From: Deltaproteobacteria bacterium
Lineage (GTDB): Bacteria; Myxococcota_A; UBA796
Assembly (NCBI GenBank): GCA_002707085.1
Contig: PALY01000156.1
Coordinates: 1-12,946 of the forward strand
DNA length: 12,946 bases
Direction: 5' to 3'
The notes beneath the pieces were generated by a model. The model worked only from the letters and a program-made list of their open reading frames with translations, was not told the DNA's origin and ran no database searches. Of this stretch, positions 7,584-12,946 are shown in pieces (the first letter of the stretch is position 1; each line of letters begins with the position of its first letter). Both the position numbers and the translations under genes were made by a program.

Positions 7584-8771
7584 CTAGTCGCTGCGCAGAT
7601 CTTTTTTTAACAGATCACCTTCATGATCCCACGTCGGTCCCGAGATGGCACCGGTTTCGAGTTCCTTGTGGGTGCTCCACAACAAATCGGGAATGTTAAG
7701 CTGCTCTGGACAGCGGGGTAGGCAATCACCGCATTTGGTGCATTGATCTCCTTTCACGCCGAGAATCCATGCGCCGCCACTACCAACCTTCTCATATCTT
7801 CCCTGGGCGTACTCCGTCATGGAGAATGCCTTGTTCATCTGGCGCCAGTTGAGCAGCCCCGGAATGTTTATATTTTCGGGGCATGGCAGACACTTGTTAC
7901 ACACCGTGCAGAAGTCAGCACCGAGGCTGGCGCGGTAACTTTCCTCTACCTGCTCAAGTGCCTTATCGAAAACCACTCGACCTTCACCGGTACCGTCGTA
8001 GTTCTGGGCAATGAGGTTATTTTCTATTTGTTCAGGATTAGCGGGCCCAAAAGACAGCGTATGTACTTGCGGTTGGTTCAGCAGCCACATGTGATTGAAG
8101 GTCATAGGAAGCAGCGGCGCGCAGGCTTTCGATAGCGATTCAGTCGGGTTTTGTAATTTGCCCCCCTGATTATTCGGGCTGATGATAAACACACCCATAT
8201 CGAGTTCGGCTGCCCGTTCTACGACCTTTCGTAAACCCTGATAGAAATAGTAATAGTGCAAATTAATAGACTCAAACTCATTGGTGTTAACAAGATCCAT
8301 AACTCCAGTGGGATAGCCGTGAGTTGAGAAACCGAAGTGGTGGACAACGCCTTCTGCCATCATTTTTCTAACGAAGCCGAGACAACCTCGTTCGCTCATT
8401 GCCGGAGCAATTGTGTTGTAGTTTCCGGGCCCGTGAAAATCAAGATTGTCGATATAGTCGAGATCCAGCGTCGACATTGACAGATCAAAGTTCTTTTTAA
8501 ATTCATCTAGATCCGATGAGGGACCTATTTTGGTGGTGATATATAGGTCTTCTCTAGGGACTTTCTTTAGGATCTTCTTTAGTGCCTTGCCCAGGCGCTC
8601 TTCGGAGTTGCCGTAGCCCCGGGCTGTTTCCAGATGATTGACTCCGAGTTTGACGGCGTGTTCGATGGTCTCGATGGCGTTTCTTTCGGGAGACTTTCCA
8701 GTAAATTGCATGCAGCCAAGGGAGAACTGCGACAGCATCATTTCGGTGCGACCAAAGCGACGATATTTCAT
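7584..8771 (-). CDS. Aldo/keto reductase with C-terminal ferredoxin-like [4Fe-4S] motifs
   Basis: This 395-residue protein has an N-terminal NADPH-type aldo/keto reductase barrel (MKYRRFGRTEMMLSQFSLG). The catalytic positions are E48 (usually Asp), Y53 in ARGYGNSEE, K81 in TTKIGP and H113 in LDFHGPG. The C-terminal domain has two cysteine sets: C288, C291, C294, C297 in CTVCNKCLPCP, and C344, C347, C350, C354 in CTKCGDCLPRCP. Both are followed by an xxNIP motif, as in the ferredoxin-containing aldo/keto reductase subfamily. Two iron-sulfur clusters are therefore likely, allowing electron exchange with a carrier; the substrate is unknown. AAGGA lies 10 bases before ATG 8771. The gene is 53 bp downstream of the phosphatase gene on the same strand and probably shares its transcript. 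Confidence 0.9.
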   Translation of the reverse strand: MKYRRFGRTEMMLSQFSLGCMQFTGKSPERNAIETIEHAVKLGVNHLETARGYGNSEERLGKALKKILKKVPREDLYITTKIGPSSDLDEFKKNFDLSMSTLDLDYIDNLDFHGPGNYNTIAPAMSERGCLGFVRKMMAEGVVHHFGFSTHGYPTGVMDLVNTNEFESINLHYYYFYQGLRKVVERAAELDMGVFIISPNNQGGKLQNPTESLSKACAPLLPMTFNHMWLLNQPQVHTLSFGPANPEQIENNLIAQNYDGTGEGRVVFDKALEQVEESYRASLGADFCTVCNKCLPCPENINIPGLLNWRQMNKAFSMTEYAQGRYEKVGSGGAWILGVKGDQCTKCGDCLPRCPEQLNIPDLLWSTHKELETGAISGPTWDHEGDLLKKDLRSD

Positions 8772-8824
8772 CTAACGATCATCCTTGGAAGAGTTTTTCA
8801 TTAGGCCAGAATCATCTGATCGCT

Positions 8825-9322
8825 TCAACTCTGTAGTATATCTCGATGTGCGAACACCCACTCCACCTGCACCTGGGTGTCCGGAACCGGTGCGCCGCGA
8901 GCTTCAGATACCTGCTGGAATGCTACCTCAGGTGCCGCGCCGTGCCGCACCAATAATGACGCATTAAAAAGTCCTGTGCGTCCGCAACCAGCCCAGCAAT
9001 GAACCACAGTGTTTCCACCCACAACGATGTGATCGTAGATTTTATTGACAGCTTCAAGATATTCATCGGATCTAATAGGTGTAGAACGATCTTTGATTGG
9101 TAGATGTAGAAAATCAATACTGCGCAACTGGCAGATGTATTCCTCTTCGGCGAGTCCCAGGACACTGATATCGAACTCATCAAGCAGGGATACGATGGAG
9201 GTGATACCAGTTTCTGCGAGATGCGTGAGCGCTCCATGCAGATAGACACCTCCAGGGGGATGCGGCATGGCAAACAGTTTGCCTTCGCCTAGCTGACTGA
9301 TGAAGATGGGTTTCGGGATCAT
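8825..9322 (-). CDS. CX5R tyrosine/dual-specificity phosphatase-like protein
   Basis: This 165-residue protein has the protein tyrosine phosphatase signature HCWAGCGRTG with nucleophile C109 and R115. LPIKDRSTP carries the likely general acid D78 about 31 residues before, the usual spacing for dual-specificity and CDKN3-like phosphatases. The N-terminal part (FISQLGEGKLFAMPHPPGG, then an HLAETGITSIVSLLDEF helix-strand) matches small bacterial cysteine phosphatases that strip phosphate from Tyr/Ser/Thr or small molecules. The substrate is unknown. It is soluble, with no signal peptide. ATG 9322 was chosen; a GTG at 9325 directly before it is the alternative, and AAGG sits rather close (2 bases before ATG). 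The gene lies between a degraded region upstream and the aldo/keto reductase 53 bp downstream. Why a phosphatase lies in this metabolic block is unclear. Confidence 0.85.
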   Translation of the reverse strand: MIPKPIFISQLGEGKLFAMPHPPGGVYLHGALTHLAETGITSIVSLLDEFDISVLGLAEEEYICQLRSIDFLHLPIKDRSTPIRSDEYLEAVNKIYDHIVVGGNTVVHCWAGCGRTGLFNASLLVRHGAAPEVAFQQVSEARGAPVPDTQVQVEWVFAHRDILQS

Positions 9323-9331
9323 CACCTTACG

Positions 9332-9660
9332 TTACTGAATCGCTAAACAATGCGCTAGGTTCGAATGGTGAGATCCCGGTTCTCTCAATAAACCAGTAGA
9401 GCAGATAGCGTAGTCATCTGGGATCGCTTTAGGCAGAGTATTCGACGCTATAAGTTCGAACATCCTCGTTATTCTATAATCTGTATACGCTGGTTGGCTG
9501 CTATCACCAATGATCAACACGTTAGTTTCCAGATGCAAGTCATTTAGATTTAGCCGCCCATAGTTTGCGGATCCCAGTGGCAAATTGGATCTGCCAGTTG
9601 GGCTCCGTTTCAGTAGCGTTTTCCTATAACATTGGTAACCGGGAGTACAGGCTCATCTAA
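9332..9660 (-). pseudogene. Possible phospholipase D-like C-terminal remnant
   Basis: The minus-strand frame reading through 9583 contains LGSANYGRLNLND followed by LHLETNVLIIGD. This resembles the second-motif tail of phospholipase D-type proteins (GSxN...RxL..xNLExxV), especially those reading GSANLTRRNLDDLNLE. The frame upstream reads CYRKTLLKRSPTGRSNLP and reaches a TGA near 9653-9655. There is no HxKxxxxD motif in frame, no start codon with a ribosome site and no first half of the enzyme. Downstream it runs as plausible but unrecognised sequence to TAA at 9332-9334, only 9 bases before the phosphatase ATG. If translated at all, an 83-residue product from TTG 9583 is possible. I read it as a decayed gene; the family match is from one short region only. 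Confidence 0.4.
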
Positions 9661-9857
9661 CGTCGACACTATAGCGGTGCATAACGTAACCTGCAGGCCG
9701 AATGAAACGCCCCTGTGTGGCGGAGTCCAACAGTTAATCGGTTTTGTGTGGTGTAGCCCATCGATAGCTAGGCTCTGTCGATGGGAATCCATTGCGCTCG
9801 TCTTAGCAGGTCCACCATAGATAATCCTAGCGCTCAGACGAAATGGTTATGTGAGGT
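9661..9857. other. Gene-poor spacer upstream of the remnant
   Basis: No gene is recognisable on either strand. A minus-strand open stretch (9610-9792, 60 codons) has no family resemblance and no ribosome site, though it could include further decayed parts of the phospholipase D-like gene in a shifted frame. The stretch also holds the inverted repeat listed separately. The acyl-CoA dehydrogenase transcript would run into it from the right. Confidence 0.4.
9757..9785. repeat. Inverted repeat, 8-bp arms
   Basis: CCCATCGA (9757-9764) and TCGATGGG (9778-9785) are perfect inverted arms around a 13-base loop. It lies about 70 bp downstream of the end of the minus-strand acyl-CoA dehydrogenase gene, so it could be a transcript-end hairpin. 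No T-run follows on either strand, so it is not a standard intrinsic terminator. It could also be chance. Confidence 0.4.
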
Positions 9858-11060
9858 TCAGTCGGGTAGGCCGAGAACGCGTTTGGCGATGATGTTGTAT
9901 TGCACCTCCGTGGTGCCTCCTTCAATGGAGTTTGCCTTGGTGCGCAACCAGTCGCGCGTTAGGTCGATGTCTTCAGGAGCGAAACCATCTCCCTCCCAGC
10001 CCAGTACGTTAGTACCACCCATCCTGAGTAACAGCTCGTATTTGTTCTTATTCTGTTCTGTGCCGTAGAGCTTGAACATGGAAGATGCAAAGGTCGGAGC
10101 TGTTGTAGACCTGGACTCCTCTGTATTGCGGTGAACGGTGAGCGCAAAGCTCTTGTCGTTCATAAGGTGTGTCGAGATGTCATCTCGGAGACCCAAATCG
10201 GCAATCTTGCCATCCACTGTGCCCAGTCTGTCGACTGCCATATCTGCAATGGTTTTCTTCGGTCCCTTTGAGCCTTTGGCGGGAACACCACCCATTCCGC
10301 CACCTATTGAGGTTCGTTCATACTGTAGAAGCCGCTTGGCGACAGTCCATCCTTTATTAACTTCGCCGATGATATTCTTGCGTAGTGCTTTGGCATCATC
10401 GAAGAACGTTTCACAGAATGGAGACATACCGCTAATTAGCTTGATAGGTTTTACGGAAACTCCCGGCTGATCCATGTCGAATAGAATGAATGAAATGCCG
10501 TCGTGCTTAGGTACGTCGAAGTCGGTTCGTACCAAACAATAGATCCAGTCTGCCTTGTCTGCGCCCGATGTCCAGATTTTCGATCCGTTGATGGCATATT
10601 CGTCACCGTCTAGGACAGCACGGGTTTGCAGGCTGGCTAGGTCAGAGCCGGAATTGGGTTCGCTGTAACCCTGGCACCACCAGATTCCACCGTTACAGAT
10701 CTTGGTGAGATGTTCTTTCTTTTGTTCTTCCGTACCAAATTCCAGCAGGGCTGGGCCAATCATGCTGACGCCCATACCGCCAAAGAGTGGCGTTCTAGCC
10801 TTAATTCTTTCCATCTCCTCTCTTAGGATTTGTAATTCGTCCACCTCTAAGCCGCCTCCACCATATTCTTTGGGCCAGTGCGGGACAGTCCAACCTTTTT
10901 CGGCCATTCGGTCCAGCCAGAGTTTGGAATCCGGATTCTTGAAGGTTGCCCTGCGACCCGGTTGTGGCATTTCGTCTGCCGGCATGGGCGTGCGCATTGA
11001 CTTAGGGCAGTTTTCCTCTAGCCAAGCGCAGGTTTCTTCTCGAAAAGATTCCAGTGACAC
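9858..11060 (-). CDS. Acyl-CoA dehydrogenase (FadE-like), second copy
   Basis: This 400-residue acyl-CoA dehydrogenase has an N-terminal helical domain (SLESFREETCAWLEENCP, GWTVPHWPKEYGGGG). The middle-domain FAD/substrate signature is GYSEPNSGSDLASLQTRA (121-138) with YAINGSKIWTSGADKADW. The C-terminal end reads SIEGGTTEVQYNIIAKRVLG. The residue aligned with the catalytic Glu of medium-chain dehydrogenase (YEGT) is Gly here, preceded by E380. This subfamily places its base differently, so activity is not in doubt for this reason alone. It is not closely related to the dehydrogenase at 1698, which has the ACAD10/11-type Asp motif. The frame is open to ATG 11099, but GTG 11060 has AGGAG seven bases upstream and begins where homologues of this family do (S-L-E-S-F), so it is the likely start. 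It is divergent from the antiporter operon. Confidence 0.9.
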   Translation of the reverse strand: MSLESFREETCAWLEENCPKSMRTPMPADEMPQPGRRATFKNPDSKLWLDRMAEKGWTVPHWPKEYGGGGLEVDELQILREEMERIKARTPLFGGMGVSMIGPALLEFGTEEQKKEHLTKICNGGIWWCQGYSEPNSGSDLASLQTRAVLDGDEYAINGSKIWTSGADKADWIYCLVRTDFDVPKHDGISFILFDMDQPGVSVKPIKLISGMSPFCETFFDDAKALRKNIIGEVNKGWTVAKRLLQYERTSIGGGMGGVPAKGSKGPKKTIADMAVDRLGTVDGKIADLGLRDDISTHLMNDKSFALTVHRNTEESRSTTAPTFASSMFKLYGTEQNKNKYELLLRMGGTNVLGWEGDGFAPEDIDLTRDWLRTKANSIEGGTTEVQYNIIAKRVLGLPD

Positions 11061-11067
11061 GACAAAT

Positions 11068-11072
11068 CTCCT
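11068..11072 (-). promoter_or_regulatory. Ribosome binding site deciding a GTG start
   Basis: The minus strand reads AGGAG here, seven bases before GTG at 11060-11058. No comparable site precedes the upstream ATG at 11099, so this site decides the start of the acyl-CoA dehydrogenase. Confidence 0.75.
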
Positions 11073-11199
11073 AGGGTCGTAATATTTGTAGCGAAACATA
11101 CACTAGTTTTGCATAAAGTTCACAGGGCATTGTCGACCATCGGCTTGGCATCGGGATACAATAGGCTCTTTTTTATGCGGCCACTCTCCGGCAAGTTAC

Positions 11200-11204
11200 A
11201 AGGA
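11200..11204 (+). promoter_or_regulatory. Ribosome binding site for a TTG start
   Basis: AAGGA lies eight bases before TTG 11213, supporting that non-ATG start for the first antiporter gene. A TACAAT -10-like hexamer occurs at 11157-11162, but no well-spaced -35 is visible, so a promoter is only suspected. Confidence 0.6.
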
Positions 11205-11212
11205 ACTAGATT

Positions 11213-11719
11213 TTGAAGGACGTATATCTATCCGTCATCATCGCGACGTGCGCCCTGATGCTGCTGTGGATTTCTCTCTCTGGTTATTTGAATGCGCTGC
11301 AACTAGGGCTGGGTTTAGTATCCAGCGTTGCTGTCATCTGGCTGACTATTCGTCTCAAGTTATTAACTTTCGATGGGGTGCGGCTCGCGCTTTTACCAAA
11401 ATATCCGCTCTATCTACTTTGGCTGATCCGGGAAATAATCTGGTCCAATCTACTGGTTGCTAGGATCGTTTTGTCGCCACGGATGCCGTTGAATCGCCAG
11501 ATTATTCTTACCAAACCAAAGCAGCACAGCGATATGGCGACGACAATCTATGCCAATTCCATAACCCTGACGCCTGGTACAGTGACGGTCGACATCACTG
11601 AAGATGGCCTGTCGGTCCACTCGCTTGCAAAAGTGTTTTCCGATAGTGTTCTGGCAAATGAGATGAACAATCGCATCGCGGGTCTGGAGACCAAGACTCT
11701 GAAGGACGATCAATCATGA
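11213..11719 (+). CDS. mnhE: Mrp-type Na+/H+ antiporter subunit E
   Basis: This 168-residue membrane protein has hydrophobic segments at about residues 5-25, 27-47 and 63-85 and a cytoplasmic C-terminal part. The signature ANSITLTPGTVTVDI (about residues 113-127) is diagnostic of the MnhE/MrpE/PhaE family. It is a subunit of the multi-subunit cation/proton antiporter, needed for complex assembly and function in Na+ extrusion and pH homeostasis. The TTG start is supported by AAGGA eight bases upstream. Its stop overlaps the start of the next gene, so the operon is translationally coupled. It is the first gene visible in this operon; the gene before it (9858-11060) runs the other way, so a promoter probably lies in 11061-11199. 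Confidence 0.93.
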   Translation: MKDVYLSVIIATCALMLLWISLSGYLNALQLGLGLVSSVAVIWLTIRLKLLTFDGVRLALLPKYPLYLLWLIREIIWSNLLVARIVLSPRMPLNRQIILTKPKQHSDMATTIYANSITLTPGTVTVDITEDGLSVHSLAKVFSDSVLANEMNNRIAGLETKTLKDDQS

Positions 11720-11988
11720 TGTTTGCGGTAGCGACGGGTGCAATTCTCATCGTCATGGCAATGATGTTGGTGCGGGCATTTATTGGGCCCACGTTTACTG
11801 ATCGTATTCTTGCAGTTAACAGCATGGGTACAGCGACGGTTTTGTTCGTTGCTCTGCTGGGTTTTCTCACAGGGCGACCTGAGTTTCTCGATATCGCATT
11901 GTTGTATGCACTTATTAACTTTGTCGGCACACTCGCAATCTTGAAATTCTTTAACTTTGGTGACCTTGGCGCCAGCGGGGACGAATAA
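11716..11988 (+). CDS. mnhF: Mrp-type Na+/H+ antiporter subunit F
   Basis: This 90-residue protein has three membrane segments (about 3-22, 35-54 and 60-79). It shows the MrpF/PhaF pattern RAFIGPTFTDRILAVNSMGT and the following FLDIALLYALINFVGTLAILKF. It is a small structural subunit of the antiporter. ATG 11716 overlaps the mnhE stop by 4 bases; an ATG at 11719 follows immediately and could be used instead. Its stop TAA shares one base with the next ATG. Normal family length. Confidence 0.93.
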   Translation: MMFAVATGAILIVMAMMLVRAFIGPTFTDRILAVNSMGTATVLFVALLGFLTGRPEFLDIALLYALINFVGTLAILKFFNFGDLGASGDE

Positions 11989-12308
11989 TGATTATTGACG
12001 CGCTGAGTTGGTTTCTGCTTGTTAGCGGTAGCGTTTTTTGCATTATCTCCGCCATTGGCGTGCTTCGGTTGCCGGACTATTTCAGTCGGATTCATGCCGC
12101 GGGCATCCTGGATTCAACTGGAACTGGGGCACTGATTCTGGGGTTGATGCTGCAAGGGGGTTTTACTCTGGTGACGGTGAAGCTGCTGATGATTCTAGCG
12201 ATTATCGTAATTACAGGCCCGACCGCTACCCATGCGCTAGCTCGAGCCGCATTGCATGGCGGTCTAACGCCTGAGCTTGATGAGGAAGAAACATCATCGA
12301 ACAGCTGA
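11988..12308 (+). CDS. mnhG: Mrp-type Na+/H+ antiporter subunit G
   Basis: This 106-residue protein has three membrane segments. The family motif is IGVLRLPDYFSRIHAAGILDSTGTGALILGL, starting near residue 23 (PhaG/MnhG/YufB family: GvlRlpDxysRlHAaxkxxTlG). It is a small antiporter subunit. The start overlaps the mnhF stop by one base (TAATG). The acidic C-terminal tail (ELDEEETSSNS) overlaps the region that would encode the start of the next protein. Confidence 0.93.
   Translation: MIIDALSWFLLVSGSVFCIISAIGVLRLPDYFSRIHAAGILDSTGTGALILGLMLQGGFTLVTVKLLMILAIIVITGPTATHALARAALHGGLTPELDEEETSSNS
12282..12289 (+). promoter_or_regulatory. Shine-Dalgarno-like site before an unclear start
   Basis: GAGGAAGA, inside the 3' end of mnhG, is a strong ribosome site whose ideal spacing points to a start near 12293-12296 (ATC codons). 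It does not match GTG 12317, which is about 30 bases away. See the entry on the downstream gene. Confidence 0.5.
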
Positions 12309-12316
12309 TCGACATT

Positions 12317-12853
12317 GTGCTGTTAACTATGCTGGTGGCGACCGCGATCGCTCTAGTATATCTGCGTAGTCTTTTTGTAGCCGCAATGCTTACTGGAATA
12401 TACAGTCTGCTATCTGCAGCGCTATTTGTGTTGCTGGACGCCGTTGATGTTGCTTTTACAGAAGCGGCAGTAGGCGCGGGTATTACGACTGTATTGTTTC
12501 TAGGCATGCTCTCGCAGGTGCCTTCACGGCCAGAGCACTTTAGAGAATTGAATCTTCGAATCGGACCGCTGCTTGTCGCGCTTGCAACGGGTGTAGTCCT
12601 TATCTATGCGACCCAGGATATGCCTGCTTTTGGTGACCCTGATGCGCCTGCGAACCTGCATGTTGCACCCCGTTATATTAATGATTCGAAGTCGGAAACG
12701 GGCATGCCCAATATCGTAACGTCGGTTCTCGCCAGTTATCGGGGGTACGATACGCTTGGTGAGGTAACCGTGATATTTACCGCGGGCGTTGGTGTGCTGT
12801 TGTTACTGGGTCGCCCTCGACGGCGACCAGCAGGAGAGCGTGATGAAGAATAA
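12317..12853 (+). CDS. Mrp antiporter DUF4040 subunit (MbhD/MbhE-like, equivalent to MrpA C-terminus)
   Basis: This protein has at least 178 residues. The first half has the MbhD/DUF4040 signature [20 protein letters not shown] followed by [14 protein letters not shown]; the Asp and Glu there belong to the ion path of MrpA-type subunits. The second half carries the MbhE-like [20 protein letters not shown]. Together they correspond to the C-terminal part of MrpA made as a separate protein, as in operons of the EFG-first order. GTG 12317 is the first canonical start. However, the in-frame codons before it (12293-12316) read IIEQLIDIV, which matches how I recall homologues starting (M-I-E-x-L-I-D). 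The real N terminus may therefore be about eight residues further upstream, at a non-standard ATC or CTG, or an ATG may have been misread. It overlaps the next gene by 11 bases. Confidence 0.88.
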   Translation: MLLTMLVATAIALVYLRSLFVAAMLTGIYSLLSAALFVLLDAVDVAFTEAAVGAGITTVLFLGMLSQVPSRPEHFRELNLRIGPLLVALATGVVLIYATQDMPAFGDPDAPANLHVAPRYINDSKSETGMPNIVTSVLASYRGYDTLGEVTVIFTAGVGVLLLLGRPRRRPAGERDEE

Positions 12854-12877
12854 CGTTATTGTTAGGGAGGTCGCGAC
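12843..12877 (+). CDS. mnhB: Mrp-type Na+/H+ antiporter subunit B, truncated at a join
   Basis: ATG 12843 follows AGGAGAG (12832-12838). It overlaps the previous stop and opens [11 protein letters not shown], the usual N-terminus of MnhB/MrpB (MKxNVIxRxVAxLLxP). After GTCGCGAC (12870-12877) the frame turns to [12 protein letters not shown], which has nothing of the expected membrane helix. The position is right for MnhB in this operon order, which would be followed by C and D subunits. Only about 11 codons are real; the rest has been replaced by foreign sequence. Confidence 0.7.
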
Positions 12878-12946
12878 CCACAACCGCAACACATCAGCGC
12901 CATACGCCGGCTCCTTCTTCAGGTTGTTGCCTCCTTCGATGACGAG
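12872..12946 (-). CDS. ileS: Isoleucyl-tRNA synthetase fragment in reverse (chimeric end)
   Basis: Read on the minus strand from the right edge, 25 codons give LVIEGGNN, then [17 protein letters not shown]. This is the conserved stretch just after the KMSKS loop of isoleucyl-tRNA synthetase, where other enzymes read [28 protein letters not shown]. After RLWVA the frame goes into T-S-L-T-I, not S-V-D-Y, at the same place where MnhB breaks. The [18 protein letters not shown] wording is like cyanobacterial and plastid enzymes rather than the gammaproteobacterial form (KLGADILRLWVAS), so the piece may come from another organism. Very likely a false join. Confidence 0.75.

Noticed and set aside
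7580..7608. GCAGC-TAGTC-GCTGC hairpin followed by a run of seven T, as a terminator for the amidohydrolase
   Set aside because: The stem is only 5 bp and the T-run starts seven bases after it; the T-run is also simply the Lys-Lys codons of the opposing reductase gene.
8785..8967. Plus-strand 60-codon frame
   Set aside because: Antisense shadow of the phosphatase gene, with proline-rich unlikely composition and no ribosome site.
11134..11162. Sigma70 promoter before the antiporter operon (TACAAT at 11157)
   Set aside because: No -35 hexamer at 16-18 bp spacing; TTGGCA at 11145 is too close and TTGTCG at 11130 too far.
12843..12946. A real fusion gene continuing subunit B to the edge
   Set aside because: The plus-strand reading after 12877 has no membrane-helix character, while the minus strand gives a clear isoleucyl-tRNA synthetase segment; a chimera explains both.

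Overview
The window looks like chromosomal DNA of a moderate-GC gammaproteobacterium, probably an aerobic, marine-type heterotroph. The reasons are the CPXCG small protein, the family of the acyl-CoA dehydrogenases, the Mrp-type Na+/H+ antiporter operon and the general style of the genes. No rRNA, tRNA, CRISPR array, transposase or phage gene was seen. Identity below phylum or class level is an inference and is not fixed by any marker in the window, because the only universal marker present, an ileS scrap at the right edge, appears not to belong to the same genome.

Left part (1-4140). A membrane protease of the CPBP (Rce1/CAAX-like) family runs off the left edge on the minus strand. Divergent from it are a 66-residue CPXCG zinc-ribbon-like protein, an acyl-CoA dehydrogenase of the ACAD10/ACAD11 type, and a secreted PQQ-type sugar dehydrogenase.

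Middle (4121-7580). A ThuA-like protein lies tail to tail with the sugar dehydrogenase. Divergent from it are a 107-residue protein of unknown function and, overlapping it by ATGA, a kinase-fold (APH-type) protein of the family that is fused to the dehydrogenase in animal ACAD10/ACAD11. After a 350-bp gap with a possible gene relic comes a COG3618-type amidohydrolase/lactonase. The ACAD plus kinase plus small protein resemble the parts list of the Pseudomonas putida Lva (levulinate/4-hydroxyacyl-CoA) pathway. This is the best candidate for a coherent, perhaps undescribed, catabolic system here.

Minus-strand block (11060-7584). In transcription order it holds a second acyl-CoA dehydrogenase (GTG start with a strong ribosome binding site), a roughly 535-bp degraded stretch with a phospholipase D-like C-terminal motif, a CX5R tyrosine/dual-specificity phosphatase, and an aldo/keto reductase with two C-terminal iron-sulfur cysteine sets.

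Right end (11213-12946). A tightly overlapping operon encodes Mrp subunits E, F, G, a fused MbhD/MbhE-like (DUF4040) subunit and the first codons of subunit B. Subunit B breaks off after about 11 codons at the palindrome GTCGCGAC. The last ~75 bases read, on the opposite strand, as a piece of isoleucyl-tRNA synthetase. That is best explained as a chimeric assembly or amplification join, not as biology.
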